The notes under the pieces were generated by a model. It was given only the letters and a program-made list of their open reading frames with translations. It had not been told where the DNA came from and searched no databases. A stretch of 64,000 nucleotides of DNA from Acidobacteriota bacterium (GTDB lineage: Bacteria > Acidobacteriota > Holophagae > Acanthopleuribacterales > Acanthopleuribacteraceae), in NCBI GenBank assembly GCA_020637335.1, contig JACJWC010000008.1, positions 184,150 through 248,149 of the forward strand. The letters are read 5' to 3'. The stretch's first letter is position 1. The number at the start of each line of letters is the position of its first letter. Below, piece after piece: positions 1-8,632 of the stretch. A program made the position numbers and the translations under genes.

Positions 1-578
1 ATGTGGATGATAGCCATTCCACTGGGTTCATGGGTGCGCACGGTCGTGGAACCCATGAACACTGCGGCGTGATGGGCCGAATCGATGTGATTACGAGTAC
101 ATTGGGTAAGGCGCTCGGCGGCGCGTCTGGTGGGTTCACCACCGGCCGGAAAGAATTAATAGATCTGTTACGCCAACGGTCGCGGCCTTACCTGTTCTCC
201 AATTCCTTACCGCCCGCCTTGGTTGCGGCTGGAATTAAGGTGCTGGATATGCTCTCTAGCAGCACGGAACTGCGCGACCGTTTGGAATCCAATACCCGCT
301 ATTTCCGCGAGAAGGTGAAAGCAGCCGGTCTCAATATCCTCGAAGGTGTGCATCCCATTGTCCCGATCATGATTGGCGATGCGCGGATCGCTTCCGAAAT
401 GGCCGATGATCTCTTACAGGAAGGTATTTATGTGATCGGGTTTAGCTACCCGGTGGTTCCCATGGGTCAAGCGCGGATCCGCGTTCAGATCTCCGCGGGT
501 CATGAGGTCGCGGATTTGGATCGCGCCGTGGCAGCCTTCCATGCAATTGCCAAAAAGCGGGGTCTGTTGACGTCCTGA
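1..578 (+). CDS. kbl: 2-amino-3-ketobutyrate CoA ligase (glycine C-acetyltransferase), C-terminal part
   Basis: This is the C-terminal half of a PLP-dependent alpha-oxoamine synthase; the 5' end lies outside the window. Kbl cleaves 2-amino-3-ketobutyrate with CoA to glycine and acetyl-CoA in threonine breakdown. The visible part holds the VDDSHSTGF stretch (PLP-binding aspartate), the TLGKALGGASGG segment with the lysine that forms the Schiff base, then RQRSRPYLFSNSLPP and the YPVVPMGQARIR segment near the C-terminus. These are the Kbl rather than the 8-amino-7-oxononanoate synthase version of the fold. Its stop codon overlaps the start of the HNH gene by one base, so the three first genes are probably co-transcribed. 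The usual partner tdh would lie upstream and cannot be seen. Confidence 0.93.
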   Translation, partial: VDDSHSTGFMGAHGRGTHEHCGVMGRIDVITSTLGKALGGASGGFTTGRKELIDLLRQRSRPYLFSNSLPPALVAAGIKVLDMLSSSTELRDRLESNTRYFREKVKAAGLNILEGVHPIVPIMIGDARIASEMADDLLQEGIYVIGFSYPVVPMGQARIRVQISAGHEVADLDRAVAAFHAIAKKRGLLTS

Positions 579-898
579 TGTCTTTCCTGAATTCTGTAGA
601 TGAGGCCACCCAGCGCAAAGAAAAGGAAAAAGCCCGCGAACTGCGGCAAACCGCTTGGTGGAAAGGCCAAAAGGGCATGGGTCGCTGTTTTTATTGCCAT
701 GGGAAAACACCTGCCGATCAGCTGACCATGGACCATAAGGTCCCCATCGTACGCGGTGGGAAAAGTACCAAAAAGAACATTGTCCCGGCCTGCAAGGATT
801 GCAATAACGAAAAAAAGTTCCTGCTCTTGGACGAGTGGATCGTACAACGCGAGGCCGAAGGTCGGCCGTTGGCTTGTGCGGGTAAGGCCCTGGAATGA
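578..898 (+). CDS. Small HNH endonuclease-fold protein
   Basis: A 106-residue protein with a compact HNH motif: CxxC at residues 37-40, the DHKVP segment with the catalytic-type Asp-His at 52-53, GGKSTKKNIVPAC and a second CxxC at 72-75 followed by Asn-Asn. The four cysteines would hold a structural zinc. The N-terminus is a short charged helix. HNH domains of this size are found in stand-alone nucleases of unknown target. It starts on an ATG inside the kbl stop (TGATG) and ends in an ATGA overlap with plsC, so it is locked in a translationally coupled trio. No phage or restriction gene is nearby, so a housekeeping DNA role is as likely as a mobile-element role. Confidence 0.82.
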   Translation: MSFLNSVDEATQRKEKEKARELRQTAWWKGQKGMGRCFYCHGKTPADQLTMDHKVPIVRGGKSTKKNIVPACKDCNNEKKFLLLDEWIVQREAEGRPLACAGKALE

Positions 899-1677
899 AG
901 GCGATTAAACGTCTTTTTTGGATCGTGTTCAACGCAATCCAGTTGGCGTTTACCCTGTCGTGGTCGGTGGTGTTAATCAGCATTGGCGTGCTGCTCGCGT
1001 TGATCGGGCTGAAACCGGTCACCCATTGGCTGGCCCGATTCGTCTGGGCGCCCGGCCTGGTCTACGGCGCAGGTGGTCGGATTCGCGTCCACGGTCAATT
1101 GCCAAATAATGGGCCATTTTTTCTCGTGATGAACCATCAAAGTGTCATTGACATTCCTGTGGCCATGATGGTCTTCAAGGTCCCGGTCCACTTTATTGTC
1201 AAAAAGGAATTGGCCAAAGTTCCCTTTCTGGGTTGGTATATTTGGGCCATGGACATGGTTTTTGTCGATCGCAAACACCTGAGAGAAGGCTTTAAACAGT
1301 TGAAATCGGCGGAGCGATTATTGGCGCGGGGCCGTTCGATTATGTGCTTTGCGGAAGGGACGCGCAGCCGGGATGGCCGCATCAAAACGTTTAAAAGTGG
1401 GTCATTTTTGGTGGCCATTGAGACAAAAATACCCGTCATTCCGGTTTGTATTCATGGGGCCAGAGAGGTGTTACCGGCCGGTGGTTTCCGTGTCCGCCCG
1501 GGTGTGATCCAGGTTGCAATTGGGTCCCCGATCCCGACCGCTGACCTTCAGGAAGGCGATCGTAACCAACTCGCATCAGAGGCGTTAGCTTCAGTGCAAG
1601 CCATGCAGTTGGCCATGCAATCCGGCCGCGATCCGCACAGCGCACCGCCCACCACCCCAGCGCAAGAACACAATTAA
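895..1677 (+). CDS. plsC: 1-acyl-sn-glycerol-3-phosphate acyltransferase (PlsC family)
   Basis: A 260-residue membrane-bound acyltransferase that transfers an acyl chain to lysophosphatidic acid to give phosphatidic acid. A hydrophobic N-terminal segment at about residues 7-38 anchors it in the inner membrane. Catalytic motif I is NHQSVIDI (His81, Asp86; the HX4D pair). The FVDRK segment follows, then motif III FAEGTRSRDG at about 152-161, and IPVIPVCIHGA near motif IV. Length and motif order fit PlsC. The start ATG overlaps the HNH stop (ATGA), and a strong terminator lies about 135 bases downstream, so this is the last gene of the operon. A paralogue acting on other lipids cannot be excluded. 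Confidence 0.93.
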   Translation: MKAIKRLFWIVFNAIQLAFTLSWSVVLISIGVLLALIGLKPVTHWLARFVWAPGLVYGAGGRIRVHGQLPNNGPFFLVMNHQSVIDIPVAMMVFKVPVHFIVKKELAKVPFLGWYIWAMDMVFVDRKHLREGFKQLKSAERLLARGRSIMCFAEGTRSRDGRIKTFKSGSFLVAIETKIPVIPVCIHGAREVLPAGGFRVRPGVIQVAIGSPIPTADLQEGDRNQLASEALASVQAMQLAMQSGRDPHSAPPTTPAQEHN

Positions 1678-1811
1678 ACGATCGGTCAATCCGGTTTGGC
1701 ATGTTTGTTGCCCTTCGTTTGGTTGGAACGTGGTAACTACGGATTCTTTTGAATCCAGAACTTCAATACATTTATTCCTTCTAATGCTCCAAAGAGACTA
1801 AAAGGGGATTC

Positions 1812-1838
1812 AACCGGCCTTCACGGGCCGGTTTTTTT
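1812..1838 (+). terminator. Rho-independent terminator after plsC
   Basis: A perfect 8-bp stem (AACCGGCC / GGCCGGTT) with a 6-base loop, followed by a run of seven T. It ends the kbl-HNH-plsC transcript. Confidence 0.9.
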
Positions 1839-2554
1839 ATGGCCTGAAATACAGTCCTTTTTGATTCGGTGTTCGGCCGTGGAAATTCGATATGTCAAGT
1901 CCTGGTTTAAATTTCACAGTTTCGGAATCAGTTTTTCGAATGATTGTGTGGTTTTGTTGGGAGCAGAGATCGCGTGTAGGGACCTCCAGCCGGAGGCGGT
2001 TGGGGAAGGATAAATAGCGCTAAAGAATGAAGGGTCCGGTTCGCGAGTCTTGCGAGCCAACCGCAGGCCAGGGTTAAGGCCAAAAAAAAATTCCGGGGCG
2101 CCCTGAAAGCGGCGCAACTCGCCCAGTTGGGGACGGGAAGTTGCGCCCTTTCAGGACGCTCCCGAGTTTAATTTGATTGGAACCCAGGCCTGCGAACCTG
2201 CGCAAGCTCCGGTTCTTGACCTGGGCTGCCTACGTTTCGGCCTTTCAGGCCGATATTGGTAATTTTAATAAAATCAATTATTTAGATTCTCATGTTGAAG
2301 TTCACTGTACCGAATCACTTCCCTTTTCATCCTCGCCCTCCTCTTTCGATTTGACAACTGTCAACCTATCCCAGGACGAGACACGAGACACCAACGCTCA
2401 ACGCTCAATGCACAACACCCAACGCAGGACGCCGGTCCATTCGGGTACTTCATGATGGAGTGGCTTTTGAAGGAGGTTTTTTCATCAAATAGAAAGTCCA
2501 CCAAATGTCTTTTTACCCGAATTTGTTTCTTCCCTTGTTTTGCCTTAAACTTAC
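1839..2554. other. Non-coding spacer with hairpins
   Basis: No convincing gene. It holds a small CCTCC-AGCC-GGAGG hairpin near 1981-1994, a long imperfect inverted repeat at 2102-2155 (listed separately), a TTGACA-AC-TGTCAA palindrome near 2352-2365, and a low-complexity stretch of CAACGCTCAACGCTCAATG type near 2390-2430. The short open frames here lack ribosome binding sites and family resemblance. Confidence 0.6.
2102..2155. repeat. Long hairpin (17-18 bp arms)
   Basis: The left arm at 2102-2119 pairs with the right arm at 2139-2155 with one bulged base; the loop is 19 bases. There is no T-run after it, so it is not a classic terminator. No second copy was seen in the window. Confidence 0.75.
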
Positions 2555-2576
2555 TATAACTATCTGTGTCGAGATA

Positions 2577-4250
2577 ATGATGAACGCTTCAGTTGATTCC
2601 CTATATGATGTCCTGCGATTCCACTATGCTTTGGAAAAAGAGCTGATTTATGAGTCCGCAGATGACCAGGAACTAAAGGCTTTGATTCAAGAGGTTGAAC
2701 CCCATCTCCTGCAGGTGAAATTCGAAACGGCGCCCCACCAACTAAAAGGCCGGATGACCCTATATTCCTTTAAAACGGTATACCAATTTGACTGTTCTTT
2801 GCGCCGCATATCTGAACAAACTTATGAGGTGGAGTGGCCGGAAAAAATCAAAACCCATGAACGCCGTCGGTCCCCGCGTCTGCCGTTTAGTGGGCACCTG
2901 GCCCCGCTCGAGATTTTTTTTCCTCAGGAAGATAAGCCGGCCCTCGCCTTTAAGGCCAGCGATCTTTCCGCGACCGGTTTCCAGATCCATGTCAAACCCG
3001 AGCAGGCCGCACGTTACCCGCTTGATGCGACTTATCCGGTGACCTTTCAAATCGAAGGGCTGGATTTTACGGGTTCGGCTCAGGTTGTGCGCAAGGAACG
3101 TGCAGCCTTAGGGTTTAATTTTGTGGGTCTTGAAGTTGCCCAGAAACTGGAGCTGAACCAATTAATACAATCCTTAATTGTTCAACTCAAAGGATCCGTC
3201 CTGGCCACGTCTGAACGTTTGATTCAGGTAAAGAGTCTTCTGCGCAAGTTGGATATTCAGAACCCAGAACAACACGAAACCATTGTTCACTTACTCACGG
3301 ATCTGCTTGACCCGATTCTCCGCGCCTTTTGTGATGGCATGGAATCCGTCTTGGGAACACCACTTGAAAAGAAAAAAATCCGTCTGGAACGCATTAACCG
3401 TGGTTTGATTGAAGTGGCCTTACCCTATCTTTTTAAGGCTTCGCCTTTGCAGGGCATGTTGTTCATTTGCCTACAAAAGAAGGTAGCCGATCATTTATTG
3501 GCCGAAGGAGAGAATAAGCAATCCTGGAGTGATTGGCAGCGGAAATTTGCCGAACTGGCCCAATCGCGGCTGAGGGTTGGGACCCAGGTTCAGGGCTTGC
3601 ACATCCGGCCGCTTTTCCCCAAGACAGGACCTATCCACTGTCTGAGTCTGTTTGGTCGCGAAACCTTTTTGCGAATACCTTTTGAAAACAGCCATGGCCA
3701 CATCGATTTTTTCTTATCCATTTCGGGCATTACCACCGCCATTTCAGCAGGGCTGAGCGATTCGGAGCGCGCCTTCCACTTCCACCAGGAAATACTGCAA
3801 GCCTTGTTTGATTCGGTCAATGAGATCCTGGAAGCGGTGCTCGGCGTTCACAGTGAAAGCCGAGGCGTCGAGTTTAAACCCCACTTACAACCGAAATTCG
3901 AGAGCGGGGCCTTAGTTCCCCTGCGCACCGATCACATTCAGGGCGATGTGTTCTTGAACATCTCGCAGAAATTTGCCTTGCATCTACAGGACGTGTTGTT
4001 GGGCGATCCCGGGCCCAACATCCATCCCGATTTTCACGATGCACTTGGTGAAGTCCTCAACATGATCGGCGGCGCCGCCAAAAGCCATCTGCCCAATGCC
4101 GGAGACCGCTACCGACTGGGCGTGCCCAAGGCGGCGCTTAACCGGCCGGACCTGATGGAAATGGCTGGCGAACACGCCTTCCTCAGCTTCGTGTTCACCT
4201 CCAATTACGGACCCTTCGAGGTCTGCGTCTCCATCCGCAACGAACCTTGA
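2577..4250 (+). CDS. PilZ domain protein fused to CheX-like phosphatase domain(s)
   Basis: About 557 residues, predicted cytosolic. Residues 1-90 look like a YcgR-type N-terminal segment. A PilZ domain follows with both c-di-GMP-binding signatures: RRRSPR near 97-102 and DLSATG near 125-130. The last ~150 residues resemble CheX/CheC: a DVF segment, then DALGEVLNMIGGAAK, which contains the ExxN catalytic pair of CheY-P phosphatases. The middle (about 230-390) looks like a second, degenerate CheX-like unit without ExxN. This predicts a protein that binds c-di-GMP and dephosphorylates or binds a receiver domain; the pairing is inference. The start is put at ATGATG (2577/2580), because a TATAAC -10-like box at 2555-2560 would exclude the longer reading from 2505. 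No chemotaxis gene is adjacent. Confidence 0.75.
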   Translation: MMNASVDSLYDVLRFHYALEKELIYESADDQELKALIQEVEPHLLQVKFETAPHQLKGRMTLYSFKTVYQFDCSLRRISEQTYEVEWPEKIKTHERRRSPRLPFSGHLAPLEIFFPQEDKPALAFKASDLSATGFQIHVKPEQAARYPLDATYPVTFQIEGLDFTGSAQVVRKERAALGFNFVGLEVAQKLELNQLIQSLIVQLKGSVLATSERLIQVKSLLRKLDIQNPEQHETIVHLLTDLLDPILRAFCDGMESVLGTPLEKKKIRLERINRGLIEVALPYLFKASPLQGMLFICLQKKVADHLLAEGENKQSWSDWQRKFAELAQSRLRVGTQVQGLHIRPLFPKTGPIHCLSLFGRETFLRIPFENSHGHIDFFLSISGITTAISAGLSDSERAFHFHQEILQALFDSVNEILEAVLGVHSESRGVEFKPHLQPKFESGALVPLRTDHIQGDVFLNISQKFALHLQDVLLGDPGPNIHPDFHDALGEVLNMIGGAAKSHLPNAGDRYRLGVPKAALNRPDLMEMAGEHAFLSFVFTSNYGPFEVCVSIRNEP

Positions 4251-4446
4251 CCTGGTTTTAGGGTGTTGGGTTTAGTCCCCTAACGCCGGCCATTTTTTCC
4301 AAGGCACAAAATCGGTGGATCTGGGAACAAACGCCTTGTATTCGCCTGCCTTTCAACGGGGAGTCGTTGTCTTAAGAGACAGACGACTCATTTGCCCCAT
4401 GTAAACGGATGAAAATTCTAAGTTTTATTTATGCAGAGGTTTAGGC

Positions 4447-6309
4447 GTGAATAAAATGTTGGAACTATTTTTGCAATTTCGGCAAAAAAGGCACAAGGGG
4501 GGTTTTGTGTTTCTCTTATTGTTCGTATTTCAAGATATCAATATTTTGACGTCTCAACATTTTCCAGATCCACACTTCCGGCAAGTTTTGGCAGCCCATT
4601 TCAATTATTTTTTGAGCCCCAGCGGTGCCAATGAAATAACGGAACTTGTCCTAAATGACCTGGCATTAACGGACGTTCGTGGCTTGGAACAATTTGCCAA
4701 TTTGGAATCGTTATCCTTACAAAATAACCAGTTAACTGAGCTCTCCAATTTGCCCGATACCCTGAAAGAGTTGCGGCTGAACGGCAATCAAATTGGGCAT
4801 CTCAGTAACCTGCCGCCACATTTGCTTACTTTCGAAGCGGACGATAATCCATTGACGACGATTGACGCGTTTTCAGAATCGTTGACTTTTATATCGCTCA
4901 ATCGGACTCTGCTAAAAAGCTTGCCCGATCTTCCCCAAGCCCTTTATCGCCTGGAGATTAATCATTCGTTGTTGGATCAATTGCCGGTGCTGCCCACTGG
5001 ATTACAAGGGTTATATGTCACGGACAATGCGCTTTTAGCCCTTCCCGATTTACCAGAAAATTTGAAATGGTTCTCCTGTAGCGCCAATCGACTTGAACGC
5101 TTACCTGAACTTCCCCAAAGCTTAAGGGAAATGGATTGTTCCAAGAATTTTTTGACCGATCTGCCCGCTCTGCCCTTCAATCTGCGCACATTGGATTGTT
5201 CCGCTAATCTGTTGGTCAACCTGCCGGACTTGCCTGAAGCGCTATCGATTTTAGATTGCAGCCATAATCAGTTAACGGAAATCCACCTGTCCCGAACGCT
5301 AACTTCGGCCAATGTACACAACAATCACCTTCAGGAATTGACCCTCGAAGAAGGCTCCCTTTTGCAAAATATAGATGCAAGCCAAAATCAATTTAAGACT
5401 CTCGATTTGCGAAGCGCACCGTATGTAGCCCAACTCAATTTGGCCCATAACCAATTGGAAACCGTTCCCCAGTTGAAAGGCCAAATACTGCAGCTGGTTA
5501 AGCTGAATAACAATAACATTTCCGATTTCTCACCGCTTATTGATTATGTAGTTAAGGGTACAAAATTATCCCTCTTTGCCAATCGCTGCCAATCCTGTGA
5601 GGCGGTCGAGTTGCTTCAGGCCAAAGTGGGCGTTCAGTTTTTTTTCCACCCGCAATCCAACGCCATTCGCTGTGCATCGGTTCGGTCTGGAGGGGAATGG
5701 CTGCTGGGATTGCCGGCAGATATAGGCCAACCCGAGGCTGGTACATTTCAATTTTTGAAGGTACTCCCTGAAAACGAACTCGATATTTATAAGATCCAAC
5801 CCTATTCAGCCGACGGTCAAGCACTACCTGACTACTGTTTTGAATTGGCCAACAACCCATCCAGCCTTAATGTCAGCGATTTTTGGACCGATGAAATAAG
5901 CCATTTTATGGTGTTGGCTTTACACGGAAGATCGGATGTGACTTTGCGCCAACCCTTTAACAAGCATATTCGCCAGAACTTCTTGGTCCGCCCTGAGGCC
6001 AGTCGCAGCGAATTCAGGTTTGTTTTGTCTTCTCCTGGGGAGAACGTATTCATGATCTTGTTTAATCCCACAGCTGAAGAGATATCAGGCCAAATTTTTT
6101 TTGAAGGCGTCAACGGAATCTTGGAAACCATTTCGTTGGCCCGTTTAGGGTCCAAAGAAAAGATGGTTCTACCTTTGCAACCGATCGCTGGGACTCAATT
6201 TATTCGGGTTAGTTTCAGTGCGCCTGCTATGGGTCAACTATTCCTGGAGGGTCTGGCCAAACAACAGATTCTCTACAAAATTCCTGTTTTCGGAGGCGGC
6301 AATGATTAA
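4447..6309 (+). CDS. Secreted LPX-type leucine-rich-repeat protein, copy 1
   Basis: A 620-residue protein beginning at GTG with AGAGGT upstream. A hydrophobic segment at about residues 18-30 looks like an export signal. It is followed by FPDPHFRQVLAAHF, a cap shared with the next gene. Residues ~60-340 are repeats of about 20 residues of the form LPxLPxxLxxLxCxxNxL, the bacterial LPX subtype known from YopM and IpaH. The C-terminal ~200 residues form a beta-rich region (ENVFMILFNPTAEEISGQIFF) that recurs in the next gene and in the giant LRR protein at 57-62 kb. No enzyme domain such as the IpaH ubiquitin ligase is present. A binding or adhesion role outside the cell is likely. The 3' end overlaps the next gene by 8 bases. 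Confidence 0.82.
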   Translation: MNKMLELFLQFRQKRHKGGFVFLLLFVFQDINILTSQHFPDPHFRQVLAAHFNYFLSPSGANEITELVLNDLALTDVRGLEQFANLESLSLQNNQLTELSNLPDTLKELRLNGNQIGHLSNLPPHLLTFEADDNPLTTIDAFSESLTFISLNRTLLKSLPDLPQALYRLEINHSLLDQLPVLPTGLQGLYVTDNALLALPDLPENLKWFSCSANRLERLPELPQSLREMDCSKNFLTDLPALPFNLRTLDCSANLLVNLPDLPEALSILDCSHNQLTEIHLSRTLTSANVHNNHLQELTLEEGSLLQNIDASQNQFKTLDLRSAPYVAQLNLAHNQLETVPQLKGQILQLVKLNNNNISDFSPLIDYVVKGTKLSLFANRCQSCEAVELLQAKVGVQFFFHPQSNAIRCASVRSGGEWLLGLPADIGQPEAGTFQFLKVLPENELDIYKIQPYSADGQALPDYCFELANNPSSLNVSDFWTDEISHFMVLALHGRSDVTLRQPFNKHIRQNFLVRPEASRSEFRFVLSSPGENVFMILFNPTAEEISGQIFFEGVNGILETISLARLGSKEKMVLPLQPIAGTQFIRVSFSAPAMGQLFLEGLAKQQILYKIPVFGGGND

Positions 6310-8551
6310 GCTATTGGAATGGACTCAAGTGAGTTTGATCGGCCTATTGAGCCTGATTTGGGCGCCTCAAGCCTCAGGACAGGACAATATTTTGCACTCA
6401 GGAAATTTCCCAGACCCTCATTTTCTGGCCGTATTGAAGGGTAATTTCCCAGCGGGTCTTTCAGCGCAGCAGGCCAGCGAAATTCGCTATGGTTTTGAGT
6501 TATTCAGCGGGCTTTGCTGCGAAGATATCGAAAACATGGAGGGCCTGCAGTTTTTTACGGGTCTGGTAGGCATCAATTATGGCGATGATCCCAGGTTGGT
6601 GCGTTTGCCAGACCTCAGCGGATTAACCCATCTTCAGTCTTTTTCGGTTTATAAAACCGGTTTGACGCAACTGCCCGGGCTCCCGCCAGGGGTTCAGTTT
6701 ATCTACCTGGATAATAACAATCTGTCACGCGTCGACGTCGCTCACTATTCCAATTTGAGGGAATTGAACCTGGCCAATAACCCTATTTCCCAATTACCAG
6801 ACCTGCCTGAAAGCTTGGTCTCGCTCAATATCAAAAATTGCCCCATTAGCAGCATTGCGTCGCTGCCCAACTTAGAACAGCTCGACTTGGGCAGCCCCGA
6901 ATTGGAACAAATCTTTCTGCCAAAAAGCCTGCAAACACTTAATTTTTACAATCTTTCGCGCGATGCACTTTGGGATATCAGCGATCTGCCCAATTTGCAA
7001 ACCCTAACGGTGCAAAAATCGAACATTCGCAGTATTGGCGGATTACCGCCCAGTTTAAACAGATTAACCTTTTGGAATCTGGATAGCTTGGATTCCGTCT
7101 GTTGCTGGCCCGAGAGGTTGGAAACCCTTTGGCTAATTAATTGTCAGGAATTGGCCCGAATACCCGCCTTTCCGGCCTCGCTGAGCGTACTCAGCGTTTT
7201 AGATTGCCCAATTTCCTATTTACCCAACCTTTCCCCAAAGCTGGAAAGGCTTGAACTGAAAATTCCCATCAATCACCTGCCACCGTTTCCCGACACCTTG
7301 GAATGGTTGAAATGCCAAAATACCCAATTGACATCGCTGCCGGCATTACCTTCGGGGTTGCGGGAAATTAACTGTGCCAACAACGCCTTGCACGAACTGC
7401 CCCCCCTTCCTTCCCAACTGGCCTTTTTGGATTGTTCGGGGAATCAACTTGAGCAGTTACCCCCCTTGCCCGAGGACCTGGCCTATCTTTATTGCGCCAA
7501 TAACCAGATTGTCCAGGAATTGATCCTCCCGCCTCGTTTAAAAGAGTTGCGGGCCAGTAACAATGGCTTTAGGGGTCGCCTTTTGGTGCCGCAAGACTTA
7601 ACCGTTCTTACGGCCGCTCACAATCAATTGAATGAGTTGGTTGTCGGTTCCCCAAGCAAGTTAAAGGAAGTGGACCTCAGCTTTAATGCCCTCCAGCAGT
7701 GTCCCCGTTTTGGTCGGGCGAATTTGCCAAAATTGGACCTGTCGCATAATCAAATTGAGGATTTTCACTACCTGAAGGAACTGGAATGGTCCATAAAAGG
7801 ACGTCGCTTCACCTGGAAACTCGATCATAATCGCCAATCTGATCAAGCCCTATTTGCGCGACTGGCCAGGCAAATCAAGGTCCTGGGCTCCGCCAATTCC
7901 TTTTTCGCCAATAGCCCACAGGAAGATCCAACTGTCTTTACACCAGCAATTGACATTGATCGCTGGTGGGTCCATTTCCCCATTGATAAAGCGCGATTTA
8001 AACCCGAACTGCACCTGCCCCCATCCCTTTCGGTGATCCTTCAACCGTATAACCAGGCAGGTGAGGCCCTAAAACCATGGACCTTCCAATCCACCACTTA
8101 TGAGGTGATTGACCTTTCACAACTGTGGTCCGATGAAGTAAGCCATGTTGGGCTCCAGGTCCGTCCCTTAACCTCCAGTACCATTTCGATTTGGCCACAG
8201 CTTTGGATTACGGCAAGGGATGCGGCACCATCAGGCATTTGCGTGACCGCATTGGCTGCGAAACAAAGTCGTTCCCTTCATTTGGACCCAAGCGATGGGT
8301 TGTCCGATATTTTGGCCGTCCTGAATCCGGGTCCACAAACGCAAACCCTGACCATTGAATTCCATGATGGAAACGGCCGACATGGTACACCCCTGTCAAT
8401 CACTTTGAGCCCTGGGTCCAAGCGTTTAGTGCCGGTCCAGGACTATTTGAGCGGTGCTGGGTTGGGCCGGTTCCTGGTCAAAGGTGAGCAACCCTTTGTT
8501 TCTCAGGTCTTTCGTCTTGATCCAGAGCAACAAGCGGTTTTTAACCCATAA
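6302..8551 (+). CDS. Secreted LPX-type leucine-rich-repeat protein, copy 2
   Basis: A 749-residue paralogue of the preceding gene. The ATG at 6302 sits inside the end of copy 1, and the protein opens with a good signal peptide (cleavage expected near ASGQD, residue ~24) followed by the same FPDPHF cap. LRRs run from ~70 to ~480; the clearest LPX repeats, with the LxCxxN consensus, are at about 330-420. The C-terminal domain (FNP / LAVLNPGPQTQTLTIEF) matches copy 1. The two genes are a tandem duplication that has diverged in repeat number, and they are surely co-transcribed. The ligand is unknown. A longer reading frame begins at 6218, but it lacks a signal peptide and overlaps copy 1, so it was not used. 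Confidence 0.82.
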   Translation: MIKLLEWTQVSLIGLLSLIWAPQASGQDNILHSGNFPDPHFLAVLKGNFPAGLSAQQASEIRYGFELFSGLCCEDIENMEGLQFFTGLVGINYGDDPRLVRLPDLSGLTHLQSFSVYKTGLTQLPGLPPGVQFIYLDNNNLSRVDVAHYSNLRELNLANNPISQLPDLPESLVSLNIKNCPISSIASLPNLEQLDLGSPELEQIFLPKSLQTLNFYNLSRDALWDISDLPNLQTLTVQKSNIRSIGGLPPSLNRLTFWNLDSLDSVCCWPERLETLWLINCQELARIPAFPASLSVLSVLDCPISYLPNLSPKLERLELKIPINHLPPFPDTLEWLKCQNTQLTSLPALPSGLREINCANNALHELPPLPSQLAFLDCSGNQLEQLPPLPEDLAYLYCANNQIVQELILPPRLKELRASNNGFRGRLLVPQDLTVLTAAHNQLNELVVGSPSKLKEVDLSFNALQQCPRFGRANLPKLDLSHNQIEDFHYLKELEWSIKGRRFTWKLDHNRQSDQALFARLARQIKVLGSANSFFANSPQEDPTVFTPAIDIDRWWVHFPIDKARFKPELHLPPSLSVILQPYNQAGEALKPWTFQSTTYEVIDLSQLWSDEVSHVGLQVRPLTSSTISIWPQLWITARDAAPSGICVTALAAKQSRSLHLDPSDGLSDILAVLNPGPQTQTLTIEFHDGNGRHGTPLSITLSPGSKRLVPVQDYLSGAGLGRFLVKGEQPFVSQVFRLDPEQQAVFNP

Positions 8552-8562
8552 ATTTCAGACTG

Positions 8563-8611
8563 AAGCCTGAGCTTTCCGCCTGCGGCTTGCAGCCTGTTTG
8601 CGCTCAGGCTT
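8563..8611 (+). terminator. Hairpin after LRR pair
   Basis: AAGCCTGAGC (8563-8572) pairs with GCTCAGGCTT (8602-8611) around a 29-base loop containing a smaller CCGCCTGCGG-like fold. It lies just after the LRR stop codon. The T-run is weak, so termination is likely but unproven. Confidence 0.5.
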
Positions 8612-8626
8612 TCAGACTCCTATAAT
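8597..8626 (+). promoter_or_regulatory. Promoter of ehuBCDA (leaderless)
   Basis: A perfect TATAAT at 8621-8626 with a weak -35 (TTGCGC at 8598-8603, 17-bp spacing). Transcription would start about 8632-8634, on or next to the ATG at 8633, so the message would have no leader and no ribosome binding site. Confidence 0.6.
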
Positions 8627-8632
8627 GGGCGC

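Noticed and set aside
578..898. HNH gene as part of a mobile intron or phage
   Set aside because: It is translationally coupled to kbl and plsC on both sides with no intron-like folds or phage genes nearby.
2177..2455. 92-codon open frame in the plsC downstream spacer
   Set aside because: Low-complexity C-terminus, no ribosome binding site, no family resemblance.
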